Shown here: positions 35,770 through 44,684 of the stretch, in pieces | Position numbering within the stretch: position 1 is the first letter of the stretch | Layout: each line of letters starts with the position of its first letter | Source of the DNA: Thiotrichales bacterium | GTDB lineage: Bacteria; Pseudomonadota; Gammaproteobacteria; Thiomicrospirales; Thiomicrospiraceae | Assembly (NCBI GenBank): GCA_016936535.1 | Contig: JAFGXP010000003.1 | Span: forward strand, 124,001 to 188,000 | DNA: 64,000 bases | Reading direction: 5' to 3' | Position numbers and translations under genes: made by a program | Notes under the pieces: model-generated | Seen by the model: the letters and a program-made list of their open reading frames with translations, nothing else | What the model was told of the DNA's origin: nothing | Database searches by the model: none

Positions 35770-37218
35770 CTAAGCGTGTTTTAACTCCTGAACGCGCGCC
35801 ATGTGACTGTGACGACTGCGCATCAAATCCACCATTGGGAACGGATAGGTTCGCCCTAGGGTAATGCCTTTTAACGCACACTCTTGTGGGTAGAGCCAAG
35901 GCGCATGAATCGCCTTACAGGAAAGATTGCGTAACTCCGGCACCCATTTACGAATGTAGGTTCCTTGAGGATCAAACTTTTCACTTTGACGTAAAGGATT
36001 GAAAAGGCGGTAATAGGGTGCGGCATCCACACCGCAACCGGCTACCCATTGCCAACCCATGGTGTTATTTGCCGGGTCAGCATCAACTAGAGTTTTGGCA
36101 AACCACTCCTGTCCCAGCAACCAACTCTGTCCTAAATCCTTGGTTAAGAGTGACGCCACCAACATCCGCAGCCGGTTGTGCATAAAACCGGTTTCCCACA
36201 GCTCACGCATACCCGCATCAATAATAGGAATCCCCGTTTGCCCGGTTTGCCACTGGTGTAAGACGGAATCTTCGTTCTGCCAACTCAAGCCTGCAAACTT
36301 TTCTTGGAACGGTGCAGTTTCGGTATAAGGAAAAAACCAAAGTAAATGCCGTGCAAACTCGCGCCAGAGTAATTGGCGTAACCAGGTTTGCGCATTAAGC
36401 TTAGGGTGTGTTTGCTGCAGAGACAACAACTCAAAGTGCAACATTCGGCTTGAAATCTCACCAAAATGCAAATGCGGTGCCAAGCGACTGGTCGCATCCA
36501 AGGCTGGGAAATCCCGTTCATCCGCGTAGCCGTTGAGTTGATGATCGGCAAAGCTGCGCAGACGCTCCCACGCAGCGGTTTCGCCAACTTGCCAATATTG
36601 CATAATTTTTTTAACCCACGGCTTATCTTGCAGCTCACTTAAGCTTGGCGGCAATTGAAAATAGTGCGCAGGTAAACGTTCACGCCAGCGCAACTTTGCC
36701 CAATCGTCGTCACAAGATACCACCGATTCCTGTAAGGGTTCTAAGGTATCAATTTTGCCAATTGCCGCTTTATAAAAAGGCGTAAACACAACATAAGGAC
36801 GATGTTGCTGGTTTAACAGCTGACCAGGATCAAACCAAAATTCGGAGTAGAACGGTTGCAGCGCAACCTTATGCTCTTGGCAAAGGTTAAGCGCCAAATC
36901 TTGCATTTCCGTAAAAGGTTGCCCTACTTGAAAACTGTAATAGACCTGTTGTGGTTTAATCTCGCTCAACGCGAGCGAAAACTGCTCAGGAAAATCGCCA
37001 GAAAAAATAAACAAATCCGCACCGCGTGCATAGAGTTGGCGACGCAAGTTCGCCAAACTATGTGACAACCAAGCGGTGTTCGCCTCACCAATCACTCTTT
37101 TGGGATCATGGAAATAAACCACTGCCACTTGGCTCGATTCGGCAATCGCTTTCTGCAATGCAGGCAGATGCGAAAGGCGCAGCTCCCTTTGTAACCAAAC
37201 CAACGTCGTTTTCGACAT
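35770..37218 (-). CDS. phrB: class I deoxyribodipyrimidine photolyase
   Basis: The photolyase uses blue light to split cyclobutane pyrimidine dimers. The 482-residue protein has the N-terminal antenna domain (TTLVWLQRELRLSHLPAL) and FAD domain motifs SRLAPHLHFGEISSRM, WLRQLLWREFARHLLWFFP, IPIIDAGMRELWETGFMHNRLRMLVASLLTKDL and DADPANNTMGWQWVAGCG. AGGAG precedes ATG 37218 by seven bases; the GTG two codons earlier is too close to it. It lies between the DUF operon and the regulator gene on the same strand. Confidence 0.96.
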   Translation of the reverse strand: MSKTTLVWLQRELRLSHLPALQKAIAESSQVAVVYFHDPKRVIGEANTAWLSHSLANLRRQLYARGADLFIFSGDFPEQFSLALSEIKPQQVYYSFQVGQPFTEMQDLALNLCQEHKVALQPFYSEFWFDPGQLLNQQHRPYVVFTPFYKAAIGKIDTLEPLQESVVSCDDDWAKLRWRERLPAHYFQLPPSLSELQDKPWVKKIMQYWQVGETAAWERLRSFADHQLNGYADERDFPALDATSRLAPHLHFGEISSRMLHFELLSLQQTHPKLNAQTWLRQLLWREFARHLLWFFPYTETAPFQEKFAGLSWQNEDSVLHQWQTGQTGIPIIDAGMRELWETGFMHNRLRMLVASLLTKDLGQSWLLGQEWFAKTLVDADPANNTMGWQWVAGCGVDAAPYYRLFNPLRQSEKFDPQGTYIRKWVPELRNLSCKAIHAPWLYPQECALKGITLGRTYPFPMVDLMRSRHSHMARVQELKHA

Positions 37219-37367
37219 TTTCACTCTCCTAATTTCACCATCGGCACAGAAACCCGCACAGAATGCGCAGACAATGCTTTATCACGTTTCGGCTCTGCGT
37301 AGGTTTAGATTATTTTTTCAACAATATCTAACGCAATAAGCCCATGACCTTTGAATAAATCACTTAA

Positions 37368-37913
37368 TTAGCGTGCATTTGAAACCGGTTTATCGACTTC
37401 AGTCAGCAGCTGATCGCGAACCTTTTCTGATAAGGCATTCGGCCCCAACCAAACTCCAAAATACAGTTGCTTGAACCCTGCTGTCGCAGTTTGAAACAAG
37501 GGCTGTTGATTCAAACTTAATTGCACACCTTGCTGCGGTTCATACCGCAACTGATAGCAATCGTTTGGCTCAACATTTTGATAAGCCTGATGCAAACCCT
37601 GAACCGCCGCTTTCAATTCGGGACTCAAATCCTCCGGAAGTGCTTTAGATGCGGCCTCAACAAATTGTTCTTTACTGATAGCACGCAAATAACACAACTC
37701 AAGATTCAGCGGTGTTGTCTCTTGCAAGAGTTGCTGAGACCCTACCTTTTCGGGTGCATAGAGAGCCGCCTTGTAAACATCAATAAACAGCCAGGTCGCG
37801 GTGGCTTCAGCGCGCAACGTTAACTCCGAGCTGGACGCGAGAGCGGGAAGACTAACGAGTCCAAGAAGCAACGCCCTAGGAATGGCAGACCAAAAAGATG
37901 GCTTATTTTTCAT
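37368..37913 (-). CDS. chalcone isomerase-like exported protein
   Basis: The 181-residue protein has a signal peptide ending near ALASSS, then ELTLRAEATATWLFIDVYKAALYAP, ELCYLRAISKEQFVEAASKALP and a C-terminal FKQLYFGVWLGPNALSEKVRDQLL. This is the bacterial chalcone-isomerase-like fold found in photo-oxidative stress clusters next to DUF3833 and CFA synthase genes; it is not expected to act on flavonoids. AAGGAAA precedes ATG 37913. It is the last gene of the amine oxidase operon. Confidence 0.8.
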   Translation of the reverse strand: MKNKPSFWSAIPRALLLGLVSLPALASSSELTLRAEATATWLFIDVYKAALYAPEKVGSQQLLQETTPLNLELCYLRAISKEQFVEAASKALPEDLSPELKAAVQGLHQAYQNVEPNDCYQLRYEPQQGVQLSLNQQPLFQTATAGFKQLYFGVWLGPNALSEKVRDQLLTEVDKPVSNAR

Positions 37914-37941
37914 GTTCGTTTCCTTAAACATCTCGTTGATC

Positions 37942-38523
37942 TTATTCCAGCGGTGTTTTGCTGAAAAACAAAGTAACCTCACCCACGGTAAAACCAAACT
38001 TACTCACCGTTGCCCGATTAAACATGGTGTTGGCATTTTGCAACCACATCCAATCGTTAAATTTGACAGCAATGGTTCCGTCTTGGTAAGGCAAATCCAG
38101 AACATACTGCCACTGCAAGGCATTGCCGGCGCTAAGACCTTTTGCCTCGCCAATCACATCTGCCGCCCGCCCGCTATATTGACCTTTGCCAAGGTCATCA
38201 ATCGTCCAAACCCGCCGTTGTTTTTCACCATCGTCATAAACAAAATGCTCATCCAACTCCAATTGTTGACCTCGGACAGTGCCGGTAATTTTGACGGAAA
38301 AACGCCGTATGACCTGCCCGCTACGATTTTGAAACTGACCTTGGGCATAAGTGGTTCCGGCAAAATACTCAAAAATATCCAGTTTAGGCTCTTGTTGAGC
38401 ATAGTCTTCAACCTGAACCGTGCTGCAACCGCTGAGTGTAGCCAAACTAGCAAACAAAACCGCGAACAATCGAATGGATCGGCAGCGAGCGGCCGCTTTC
38501 GTAAAAAAACAGGTGGCACGCAT
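37942..38523 (-). CDS. DUF3833 family lipoprotein
   Basis: The 193-residue protein has a long signal and lipobox LATLSGCST, then the DUF3833 pattern DIFEYFAGTTYAQGQFQNRSGQVIRRFSVKITG, LDEHFVYDDGEKQRRVW, YSGRAADVIGEAKGLSAGNALQWQYVL and FNDWMWLQNANTMFNRATVSKFGFTVGEVTLFF. The function is unknown; the pattern is lipocalin-like and suggests binding of a lipid or other hydrophobic ligand. It sits directly downstream of the cyclopropane synthase gene. Confidence 0.88.
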   Translation of the reverse strand: MRATCFFTKAAARCRSIRLFAVLFASLATLSGCSTVQVEDYAQQEPKLDIFEYFAGTTYAQGQFQNRSGQVIRRFSVKITGTVRGQQLELDEHFVYDDGEKQRRVWTIDDLGKGQYSGRAADVIGEAKGLSAGNALQWQYVLDLPYQDGTIAVKFNDWMWLQNANTMFNRATVSKFGFTVGEVTLFFSKTPLE

Positions 38524-38532
38524 TGTTTTCTC

Positions 38533-39768
38533 CTATTGATGAACCAACGTCAGTTGTTTTACAGAAATCTGGCCACTCTCAAAACCGACTGTGCAGTAGT
38601 CGAGGTAATAGTTCCAAATCCGCTGGAAATGGGTGTCGTAGCCCATTTCATTCAAGCGATCGCTTTGTTGATTAAAACGCTGTTTCCAAAGTTGACAGGT
38701 CTTGGCATAATCTGGGCCAAAATCCAACTGATTTTGAATCACGAAGCCATGTGCTTGCGCGAGGCTTTCTAATTGAGCACAGCTTGGTAACAAACCGCCC
38801 GGGAAAATATAAGCCTGAATAAAATCCACGCTGGATTGGTACGTTTCAGCTTTGGCTTCATCAATAGTGATAATCTGCAACACCACTTTTCCCTGAGCCT
38901 TGAGCGATTGCTTTAGGGTTTCAAAATAGCTTTGCCAATACTCTTTACCAACCGCTTCAAACATTTCAATCGAAACAATGTGATCATACTGTGCTTGTTC
39001 CAGACGGTAATCTTGAAACGCAACTTCATAGCGCTCAGGAGCAAATCCCTGTAAACGCTGCAACGCATAACTGCGCTGTTCGGTGGACAAGGTTAACCCT
39101 TTAATCTGTAGATTCTCTTTCTGCTCTAAAGTTTGTTGCATAAAACCGCCCCAACCACAGCCGATTTCCAGCAAACGTTCACCACCTTTTAAATCCAACT
39201 GTTGCAAAATGCGCTGATTTTTAGCCGCTTGCGCTTCCGATAAACGGGCGTTATCCGATTCGAAAAGTGCACTGGAATAAGTCATGCTCGAATCCAGCCA
39301 AAGTGCGTAAAAATCGTTGCCCAAGTCGTAGTGATAAGAGATATTACGTTGGCTGTTCGTAAGAGAGTTGTGTCGCTTACGGTGCTGCCAAAGGTGACGC
39401 AAAGCACCAATCTTGTTGGCAAGCATTGGAGCAAGCACCGCCTCATTTAGATGGGCTAAGGTCAACAAATGGTAGAGGGAGGTGGTATCCAGCGCCCCCT
39501 CATGATAGGCCTGAACAAATCCAAGCTCACCTTGGGTTTTAATCAACCACAAAGCGCGCAAGGGCTGATTCAAAATCAGTTCGGCGTGTGGACCTGGGTG
39601 CGGGCCATCAAAACGCACGTTCTCGTCGTGATAACTCAGGGTGAGGCTGCCAAATTGAATCTGCGAAAAAGGCAACTTCGCCAAAGCATATTTGACCCAA
39701 GAAGGGGCAACGCAACGTTCGAGCATCGCTCCCCAAAATGATCGACTGTTTGAACCATTTCTTAACAT
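38533..39768 (-). CDS. cfa: cyclopropane-fatty-acyl-phospholipid synthase
   Basis: The enzyme adds a methylene bridge from SAM to unsaturated lipid chains, stiffening the membrane against oxidative damage. The 411-residue protein shows ISYHYDLGNDFYALWLDSSMTYSSALF, LLEIGCGWGGFMQQ, LTLSTEQRSYALQRLQ, VSIEMFEAVGKEYW, FIQAYIFPGGLLPSC and a late RIWNYYLDYCTVGF. It overlaps the end of DUF1365 by seven bases. Confidence 0.95.
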   Translation of the reverse strand: MLRNGSNSRSFWGAMLERCVAPSWVKYALAKLPFSQIQFGSLTLSYHDENVRFDGPHPGPHAELILNQPLRALWLIKTQGELGFVQAYHEGALDTTSLYHLLTLAHLNEAVLAPMLANKIGALRHLWQHRKRHNSLTNSQRNISYHYDLGNDFYALWLDSSMTYSSALFESDNARLSEAQAAKNQRILQQLDLKGGERLLEIGCGWGGFMQQTLEQKENLQIKGLTLSTEQRSYALQRLQGFAPERYEVAFQDYRLEQAQYDHIVSIEMFEAVGKEYWQSYFETLKQSLKAQGKVVLQIITIDEAKAETYQSSVDFIQAYIFPGGLLPSCAQLESLAQAHGFVIQNQLDFGPDYAKTCQLWKQRFNQQSDRLNEMGYDTHFQRIWNYYLDYCTVGFESGQISVKQLTLVHQ

Positions 39769-40583
39769 ATGTGCATCTCCGAATGTGAGTAGCGGACATC
39801 GGCCAGTTCTTTAGGCGTGCGATGAAATTTCCCGCCCTTCAACCAAATTTTGAGTGCCCACCAATGAATCATCAGCAACACCTTTAGGCTATTAAAAGGC
39901 AAAGCCAAGGCAGCTTGATAGAGTTGTTTAACCGCAAGAGGATAGGCTTTTGCCACTTGAGTTGCGACCAACATCGGGCGCCCCTGTTGCGATTGATAAA
40001 TGCCAATTTGCAAGCGCTCTTGCGGCGTTTTTAGACGAAATTGATATTGGCAATCCATGTCGATAAACGGCGAAACATGAAAAACCTTGCGCGCTTGCGC
40101 TTGCAACTTGTCCGACTCAGCACACAAGGGAGCTCCACCCTGAACCAAAACATAATGATGCCATTGGCCAAAGGTATTACTGACTTCCCCCACCACGGCA
40201 ATCAGTTGATTGCTGGCATCGTAGGCATACCACATGGCTAAGGGATTAAACACCACACCCATAAAACGTGGCGAACAAACCAATTCAATGCGTGCAGGTG
40301 ATTCCGTAACACCGTATTGTGCTAACAACTGCTCAAGCCAAGGACGCCACGCCTTTCCATCTCGCGCCCCAAAATCCTTCCAATAAACACTGAAAAGGTT
40401 AGCTCGGTTAAAAGACAAGGGCGCAAATCGGCCCAGTTGCTTAAGCTCTTGAGCGAACTGATCGACATTGATTCGCAAGCTCATTACGCCGTAGTTAAAA
40501 CGGTATTGCATCGGAAAAAAACGCTGGTGCATCACCGAGCCCAGATAGATGGCCGAAGGAGTAGGTTCAAACGTTGACATCAT
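39762..40583 (-). CDS. DUF1365 family protein
   Basis: The 273-residue protein begins SAIYLGSVMHQRFFPMQYRFNYGVMSLRINVDQF, with PVxYRF-type motif, and continues NRANLFSVYWKDFGARDG, CSPRFMGVVFNPLAMWYAYD, VGEVSNTFGQWHHYVL and FHVSPFIDMDCQYQFRLKTP. DUF1365 almost always sits between an amine oxidase-like gene and CFA synthase, as here. Its own activity is unknown; lipid modification is the usual suggestion. It overlaps the upstream gene by 17 bases. Confidence 0.92.
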   Translation of the reverse strand: MMSTFEPTPSAIYLGSVMHQRFFPMQYRFNYGVMSLRINVDQFAQELKQLGRFAPLSFNRANLFSVYWKDFGARDGKAWRPWLEQLLAQYGVTESPARIELVCSPRFMGVVFNPLAMWYAYDASNQLIAVVGEVSNTFGQWHHYVLVQGGAPLCAESDKLQAQARKVFHVSPFIDMDCQYQFRLKTPQERLQIGIYQSQQGRPMLVATQVAKAYPLAVKQLYQAALALPFNSLKVLLMIHWWALKIWLKGGKFHRTPKELADVRYSHSEMHIC

Positions 40584-41892
40584 TTTTTTTCCCCTCCCAC
40601 GGTAACGAAATTTGCCAACGACGGGCTAGGTCAACCGCACTACGCAAACCATCTTCATGAAATCCATAACCGGTATAAGCGCCGGCAAACCAACAATGCG
40701 CTTTGCCTTGCACCAAATTCAACGCTTTTTGCGCGGCCATCGCTGCCTCATCAAACACCGGATGCTGGTACACAATTTTTTCAAACGTCAGGGCCGGCTT
40801 GGGCGGCTCAAAAGGGTTTAATGTCACCAAAATTGGCGTTTTTTGGGGCAAATTCTGCAGTCGATTCATCCAGTAAGTCACCGCCACATTTTTCTCTTCG
40901 GTGTGCGAATCTCGTAAATAGTTCCAACTGGCCCAAGCAAGCTTCCGTTTCGGCATCAACGCCAAATCCGTATGCACGTAAGCGATATTTTCTTGGTACT
41001 TGAAATCCTGCATAAACGGAAACTCTTGACGTAACGCGGGATCGAGCAACTGCCAAGTTTGATCCCCATGACTAGCAAAAACCACTTCATCAAACTCTTG
41101 GGTCGTGCAGTCCGTTTCAACCATCAAACCTTGGCTGGTTGGGCTAACCTTTTGCACACCTTCAAAAACCACTAAAAAACGCGCCTGCTGCAAGATAGCA
41201 TCAATGTACTTCTGCGCACCGCCACTGACGGTTTCCCACTGCGGCCGGTCTTCCACATTGAGCAGTCCGTGATTTTCAAAAAAACGCAAAAAGCTGGCAA
41301 CGGGGAATGCCATCATGGTGGATACTGGGCAAGACCAGATAGCTGCAGCCATCGGCAATAAATAAACGTTTCGCATCCGCATGCTGAAACCATGTTGGTC
41401 AAGATACTCACCCAAACTTTGCGAGAGCTCTGCGGACGAAAATAAGTCTTTTTTAGCTTGACGATTAAATCGCAAAATCTCTTTAATCATCTTCCAGTGG
41501 GCAACAGAAAGCAGGTTGCGCCGCTGAGCAAACAAGGTGTTGAGATTATTGCCTGAATACTCTAAGGCACCCTGATCAACCGACACAGAAAAACTCATTT
41601 CGGTATTTTCTGTGTCAATGTTAAGGTGTTTAAACATTGCGCTAAGGTGCGGATAGTTCGGGCGATTAAACACAATAAAGCCGCTATCTACCGCTTGTTT
41701 TTGCCCTTCTACCTGTAACATACGGGTATTGGTATGCCCACCGAGCTTGGTGTTTTTTTCAAACAACGTGACTTGGTGGTGCTGTGCCAAAAACCAAGCG
41801 CTGGCTAATCCACTAATACCACTGCCAATTACTGCCACTCTTTTCACTGTGGATTGTTCACTGATTTTGTTTTGTGTTTCCATCGAGGTCAT
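40567..41892 (-). CDS. FAD-dependent amine oxidase/desaturase-like protein
   Basis: The 441-residue flavoprotein has RVAVIGSGISGLASAWFLAQHHQVTLFEKNTKLGGHTN at its start, FIVFNRPNYPHLSAMFKHL, IWSCPVSTMMAFPVASFLRFFENHGLL, VFASHGDQTWQLL and a late CWFAGAYTGYGFHEDGLRSAVDLA. This is the amine oxidase-like group linked to CFA and DUF1365 genes, whose substrate is probably a lipid. I use ATG 41892; a TTG at 41925 lies inside the promoter and is unlikely. It heads the five-gene light/stress operon. Confidence 0.85.
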   Translation of the reverse strand: MTSMETQNKISEQSTVKRVAVIGSGISGLASAWFLAQHHQVTLFEKNTKLGGHTNTRMLQVEGQKQAVDSGFIVFNRPNYPHLSAMFKHLNIDTENTEMSFSVSVDQGALEYSGNNLNTLFAQRRNLLSVAHWKMIKEILRFNRQAKKDLFSSAELSQSLGEYLDQHGFSMRMRNVYLLPMAAAIWSCPVSTMMAFPVASFLRFFENHGLLNVEDRPQWETVSGGAQKYIDAILQQARFLVVFEGVQKVSPTSQGLMVETDCTTQEFDEVVFASHGDQTWQLLDPALRQEFPFMQDFKYQENIAYVHTDLALMPKRKLAWASWNYLRDSHTEEKNVAVTYWMNRLQNLPQKTPILVTLNPFEPPKPALTFEKIVYQHPVFDEAAMAAQKALNLVQGKAHCWFAGAYTGYGFHEDGLRSAVDLARRWQISLPWEGKKNDVNV

Positions 41893-41916
41893 GTCTCTGC
41901 GAGTTCCGTCGGTAAA

Positions 41917-41959
41917 GTTATACAAAAACCTTTACAAAAAATCAAATTTATTATACAAA
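41917..41959. promoter_or_regulatory. TnTACA repeats over the divergent amine oxidase/SDR promoters
   Basis: TTATACA at 41918-41924, TTTACA at 41931-41936 and TATACA at 41952-41957 are in the same orientation, with steps of 12 and 21 bp. On the minus strand they cover a promoter TTGATT (41945-41940), 17 bases, TATAAC (41922-41917). On the plus strand TTTACA (41931-41936), 17 bases, TACAAA (41954-41959) could serve the SDR operon. The element TnTACA is the half-site described for CarH operators. A repressor bound here would shut both directions. Confidence 0.6.
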
Positions 41960-42121
41960 TAGGGCTAAATAAAAACGAAATCCGGGTCAAATCACCCAAA
42001 ATTTCCAATTTTCAACCGTATTCGTTATTTTTTATGCACAACTTAAAAACGGATTTGCATCCAATTTGGATTCAAATCGCGTATAACGTTTGTCTAGAAT
42101 TTGTAACGAAAGGAGCGTTCA

Positions 42122-42901
42122 ATGGCATCAAATGATTCCCCTCTAACCATTTGGTTAGTCGGCGCTTCTCAAGGAATTGGACTGGCGCTAACCGAGCGGC
42201 TTCTAGATCAAGGCCACTGTGTGATTGCAACGGCCCGAAACGCCTGCCAATCAGCTGAGCTTTTGGCTTTACAGGCACAACACAATCTAGAAATTCCACG
42301 CTTACACCTACTGGACGGCGATGTGCAGGCCGACACGGTCCAGGCCTTGTGTCAACAGGCTTGGGTGCTGGGAAACGGCATTGATATTTGGTTTTATAAT
42401 GCAGGACTCTATTCGGCAATGCGCACGACAGAGTGGGAGCTTTCGGCGTTTACCGCGATGAATCAGGTCAATTATCTAGGAGCCGTTAAATTAATGATTG
42501 AGCTGGAAAGCCTGCAACGCCAAACTGCCAAGCCCATGCGCTGGATTTGGAACATCAGTCTGTCTGCCGATTTTGGATTGCCTTATGGCGGCGGCTACTC
42601 GGCTCCTAAAGCGGCTCTGCTAAATTTAGCCGAGTCGTTGCAACCCGAGCTGGCGCAACAGAAAATTCAATTACAAGTCATCAATCACGGCTTTGTTAAA
42701 ACACGGCTAACCGCAAAAAATACCTTTAATATGCCAGGGTTAATGCCACCTGAAGAGGCGGCCGAACGAATTAGTCAATGGATGTTCGCGCCAAGCCGCC
42801 GTTTTGAATTGCGCTTTCCATTTGCGTTAGCCACCACCTTAGCCATCCTTAAACGACTCCCAAAATCCCTTAGTTTATGGCTAACCAAAAGGATGCTGTG
42901 A
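42122..42901 (+). CDS. short-chain dehydrogenase/reductase
   Basis: The 259-residue protein has a Rossmann start IWLVGASQGIGLALTERLLDQG, YNAGLYS and the catalytic YSAPKAALLNLAESLQPEL with a Ser in NISLSADFG. The C terminus has PEEAAERISQWMFAPSRRFELRFP, typical of the SDR in photo-oxidative stress clusters; the substrate is unknown. AAGGAG precedes ATG 42122. It heads the divergent set opposite the amine oxidase operon. Confidence 0.9.
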   Translation: MASNDSPLTIWLVGASQGIGLALTERLLDQGHCVIATARNACQSAELLALQAQHNLEIPRLHLLDGDVQADTVQALCQQAWVLGNGIDIWFYNAGLYSAMRTTEWELSAFTAMNQVNYLGAVKLMIELESLQRQTAKPMRWIWNISLSADFGLPYGGGYSAPKAALLNLAESLQPELAQQKIQLQVINHGFVKTRLTAKNTFNMPGLMPPEEAAERISQWMFAPSRRFELRFPFALATTLAILKRLPKSLSLWLTKRML

Positions 42902-42904
42902 ATC

Positions 42905-43375
42905 ATGAACACCCCTTCACCTCTGCTAACAAGCTTGCAAGCATACTGCCAAGTTTTTGCGACCTTGACGCCGCAGTCAGTATCCAGCGACCTTGCTCCT
43001 TTACTTGCCGAAACGGTGTATTTTGAAGATCCATTCAATCAACTCTATGGAAAGGCCGAAACCCTTCGCTTGTTTTCACATATGTTTGCCACCGTGCAAC
43101 AACCGCAATTTAGCGTGCTTGATTTTGCATTGAGTGCTGAAACGCAAGGCTACATCTATTGGAAATTTACTTATCGAAGAAATCATCAACTGCACCACTT
43201 CAAAGGGGTAAGCAAAATCACTTTTGACGAAGACGGTTTGGTGCAATCACATATTGATTTTTGGGATCCGGCTAAAGCCATTTACCAATCTCTCCCCGTG
43301 ATTGGCGGCTTGTTGCGTTGGTTGGAACGAAAAATTGCGCTCCCCAAAAATTGGCACCCAAAAGTGAACCACTGA
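42905..43375 (+). CDS. NTF2/SnoaL-like domain protein
   Basis: The 156-residue protein has the cone-shaped NTF2-like pattern: LAPLLAETVYFEDPFNQLYGKAETLRLFSHMF, FTYRRNHQLHHFKGVSKITFDEDGLVQSHIDFWDPAKAIYQSLPVIG. Members occur beside the SDR in light/stress clusters; the function is unknown and could be a ligand-binding or isomerase role. It lies between the SDR (3 bases upstream) and the MFS gene (1 base downstream). Confidence 0.85.
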   Translation: MNTPSPLLTSLQAYCQVFATLTPQSVSSDLAPLLAETVYFEDPFNQLYGKAETLRLFSHMFATVQQPQFSVLDFALSAETQGYIYWKFTYRRNHQLHHFKGVSKITFDEDGLVQSHIDFWDPAKAIYQSLPVIGGLLRWLERKIALPKNWHPKVNH

Positions 43376-43376
43376 G

Positions 43377-44675
43377 ATGGCGCGCACCTTCAATCGGCTC
43401 GGCCATCGAAATGCATTTTTCTACGGTTGGATGGGTTTTCCAACGGCATTACTGGGTATTCCGCTTTACTTGTACCTGCCCAATTTTTATCACCAAACTC
43501 TGGGAATCAGCTTAACCGTTATTGGTTCTGCACTTTTGGCCGCCCGTTTATTGGATGTTGTGACGGACCCGCTCATTGGTTGGTACAGCGACCGCTTCCA
43601 AAATCGAATGCCGCGTCCTTGGCAAATTGCGATGGGTGCGATCTTATTGTTAGTCGGTACTTATCAATTGTTCTTCCCCAACCAGAATTTTGATTTTTAC
43701 TCGCTGATATTCTGGAGCTTTCTGACCTATCTTGGCTGGACGTTGGTGCAGGTTCCTCATCAAGCCATGCAAGCAGAAATCAGCACCCAGTCAACCTTAA
43801 AAACACTCCTTGCTGGCTACCGCGAAGCCTTTGCCATCGCGGGCGTCTTAGCGATTGTTCTTCTACCTGCACTCTTGGGCTATTTGCCAACCGAAAACGC
43901 TTTTTACACTTTGAGCTTCAGTTTATTAGCGATTTCGCTCCCCTTAGCCGTTCTCTTTTTGTGGGCCATTCAACCTGAAGACAATATGCCCAAAGCAGCC
44001 GAGCCAAAAACCGCAGAGTCGGCTTGGCGCGCGTTGATTAGGCTATGGCAGCAAGAACGCCAAGTTTTTGCAATTATGCCCAGTTATTTCATTAACAACT
44101 TTGCCAATGCCCTGCCTGCGACCATTTTTATCCTGTTTGTCGGCAACTATCTGCAGCTTGAAGCACAGATTGGCTTGTTTTTAGTGGCGTATTTCCTCTC
44201 AGGCATTCTCGCTTTGCCGGGCTGGATTTGGCTGGCTCGGCACTTTGGGAAACACCAAACATGGCAAGCCTCGATGCTTCTGGCCTGCGTGACTTTTAGC
44301 GGCGTCTTTTGGCTGGATCCAGGAAACTGGCAAGGCTTTTTACTGATTTGCATTCTGACGGGCCTCAGCTTAGGGGTAGATGTGGCTATGCCAACCTCGA
44401 TTCAAGCCGACCTCAGTCAACAGCTGCGTCATTCATCCAATCGCCATGCCGGACTCTTGTTTGGCTTATGGGGAATGCTCACCAAATTCGCACTCGCTCT
44501 GGCAGTTGGCCTAAGCTTTCCACTGCTGGATTGGGTGCAAAATGCTCAGTGGTCAACACAATACTTGCTGCTTTTTTTATATGCAGGCCTTCCAATTGCA
44601 CTTAAACTCTTGGCTTGGTATCTGCTTAGACGCCATCGGCTTAATTTTGTGCCCTACTCACCTTCATCCCTCTAG
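43377..44675 (+). CDS. MFS transporter of the GPH/melibiose-like type
   Basis: The 432-residue protein has 12 predicted membrane helices. The loop SALLAARLLDVVTDPLIGWYSDRFQNRMPRPW after the first helices and the TLVQVPHQAMQAEIS segment are typical of the sugar-cation (GPH) branch of MFS_2. The cargo is unknown; in stress clusters these are often next to NTF2-like and SDR genes. ATG 43377 lies one base after the preceding stop. Confidence 0.88.
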   Translation: MARTFNRLGHRNAFFYGWMGFPTALLGIPLYLYLPNFYHQTLGISLTVIGSALLAARLLDVVTDPLIGWYSDRFQNRMPRPWQIAMGAILLLVGTYQLFFPNQNFDFYSLIFWSFLTYLGWTLVQVPHQAMQAEISTQSTLKTLLAGYREAFAIAGVLAIVLLPALLGYLPTENAFYTLSFSLLAISLPLAVLFLWAIQPEDNMPKAAEPKTAESAWRALIRLWQQERQVFAIMPSYFINNFANALPATIFILFVGNYLQLEAQIGLFLVAYFLSGILALPGWIWLARHFGKHQTWQASMLLACVTFSGVFWLDPGNWQGFLLICILTGLSLGVDVAMPTSIQADLSQQLRHSSNRHAGLLFGLWGMLTKFALALAVGLSFPLLDWVQNAQWSTQYLLLFLYAGLPIALKLLAWYLLRRHRLNFVPYSPSSL

Positions 44676-44684
44676 GAGTCTGCT

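Noticed and set aside
37801-38772. 323-residue plus-strand ORF
   Set aside because: It runs antisense to the chalcone-isomerase-like, DUF3833 and CFA genes, all of which have family motifs; it has no ribosome site.
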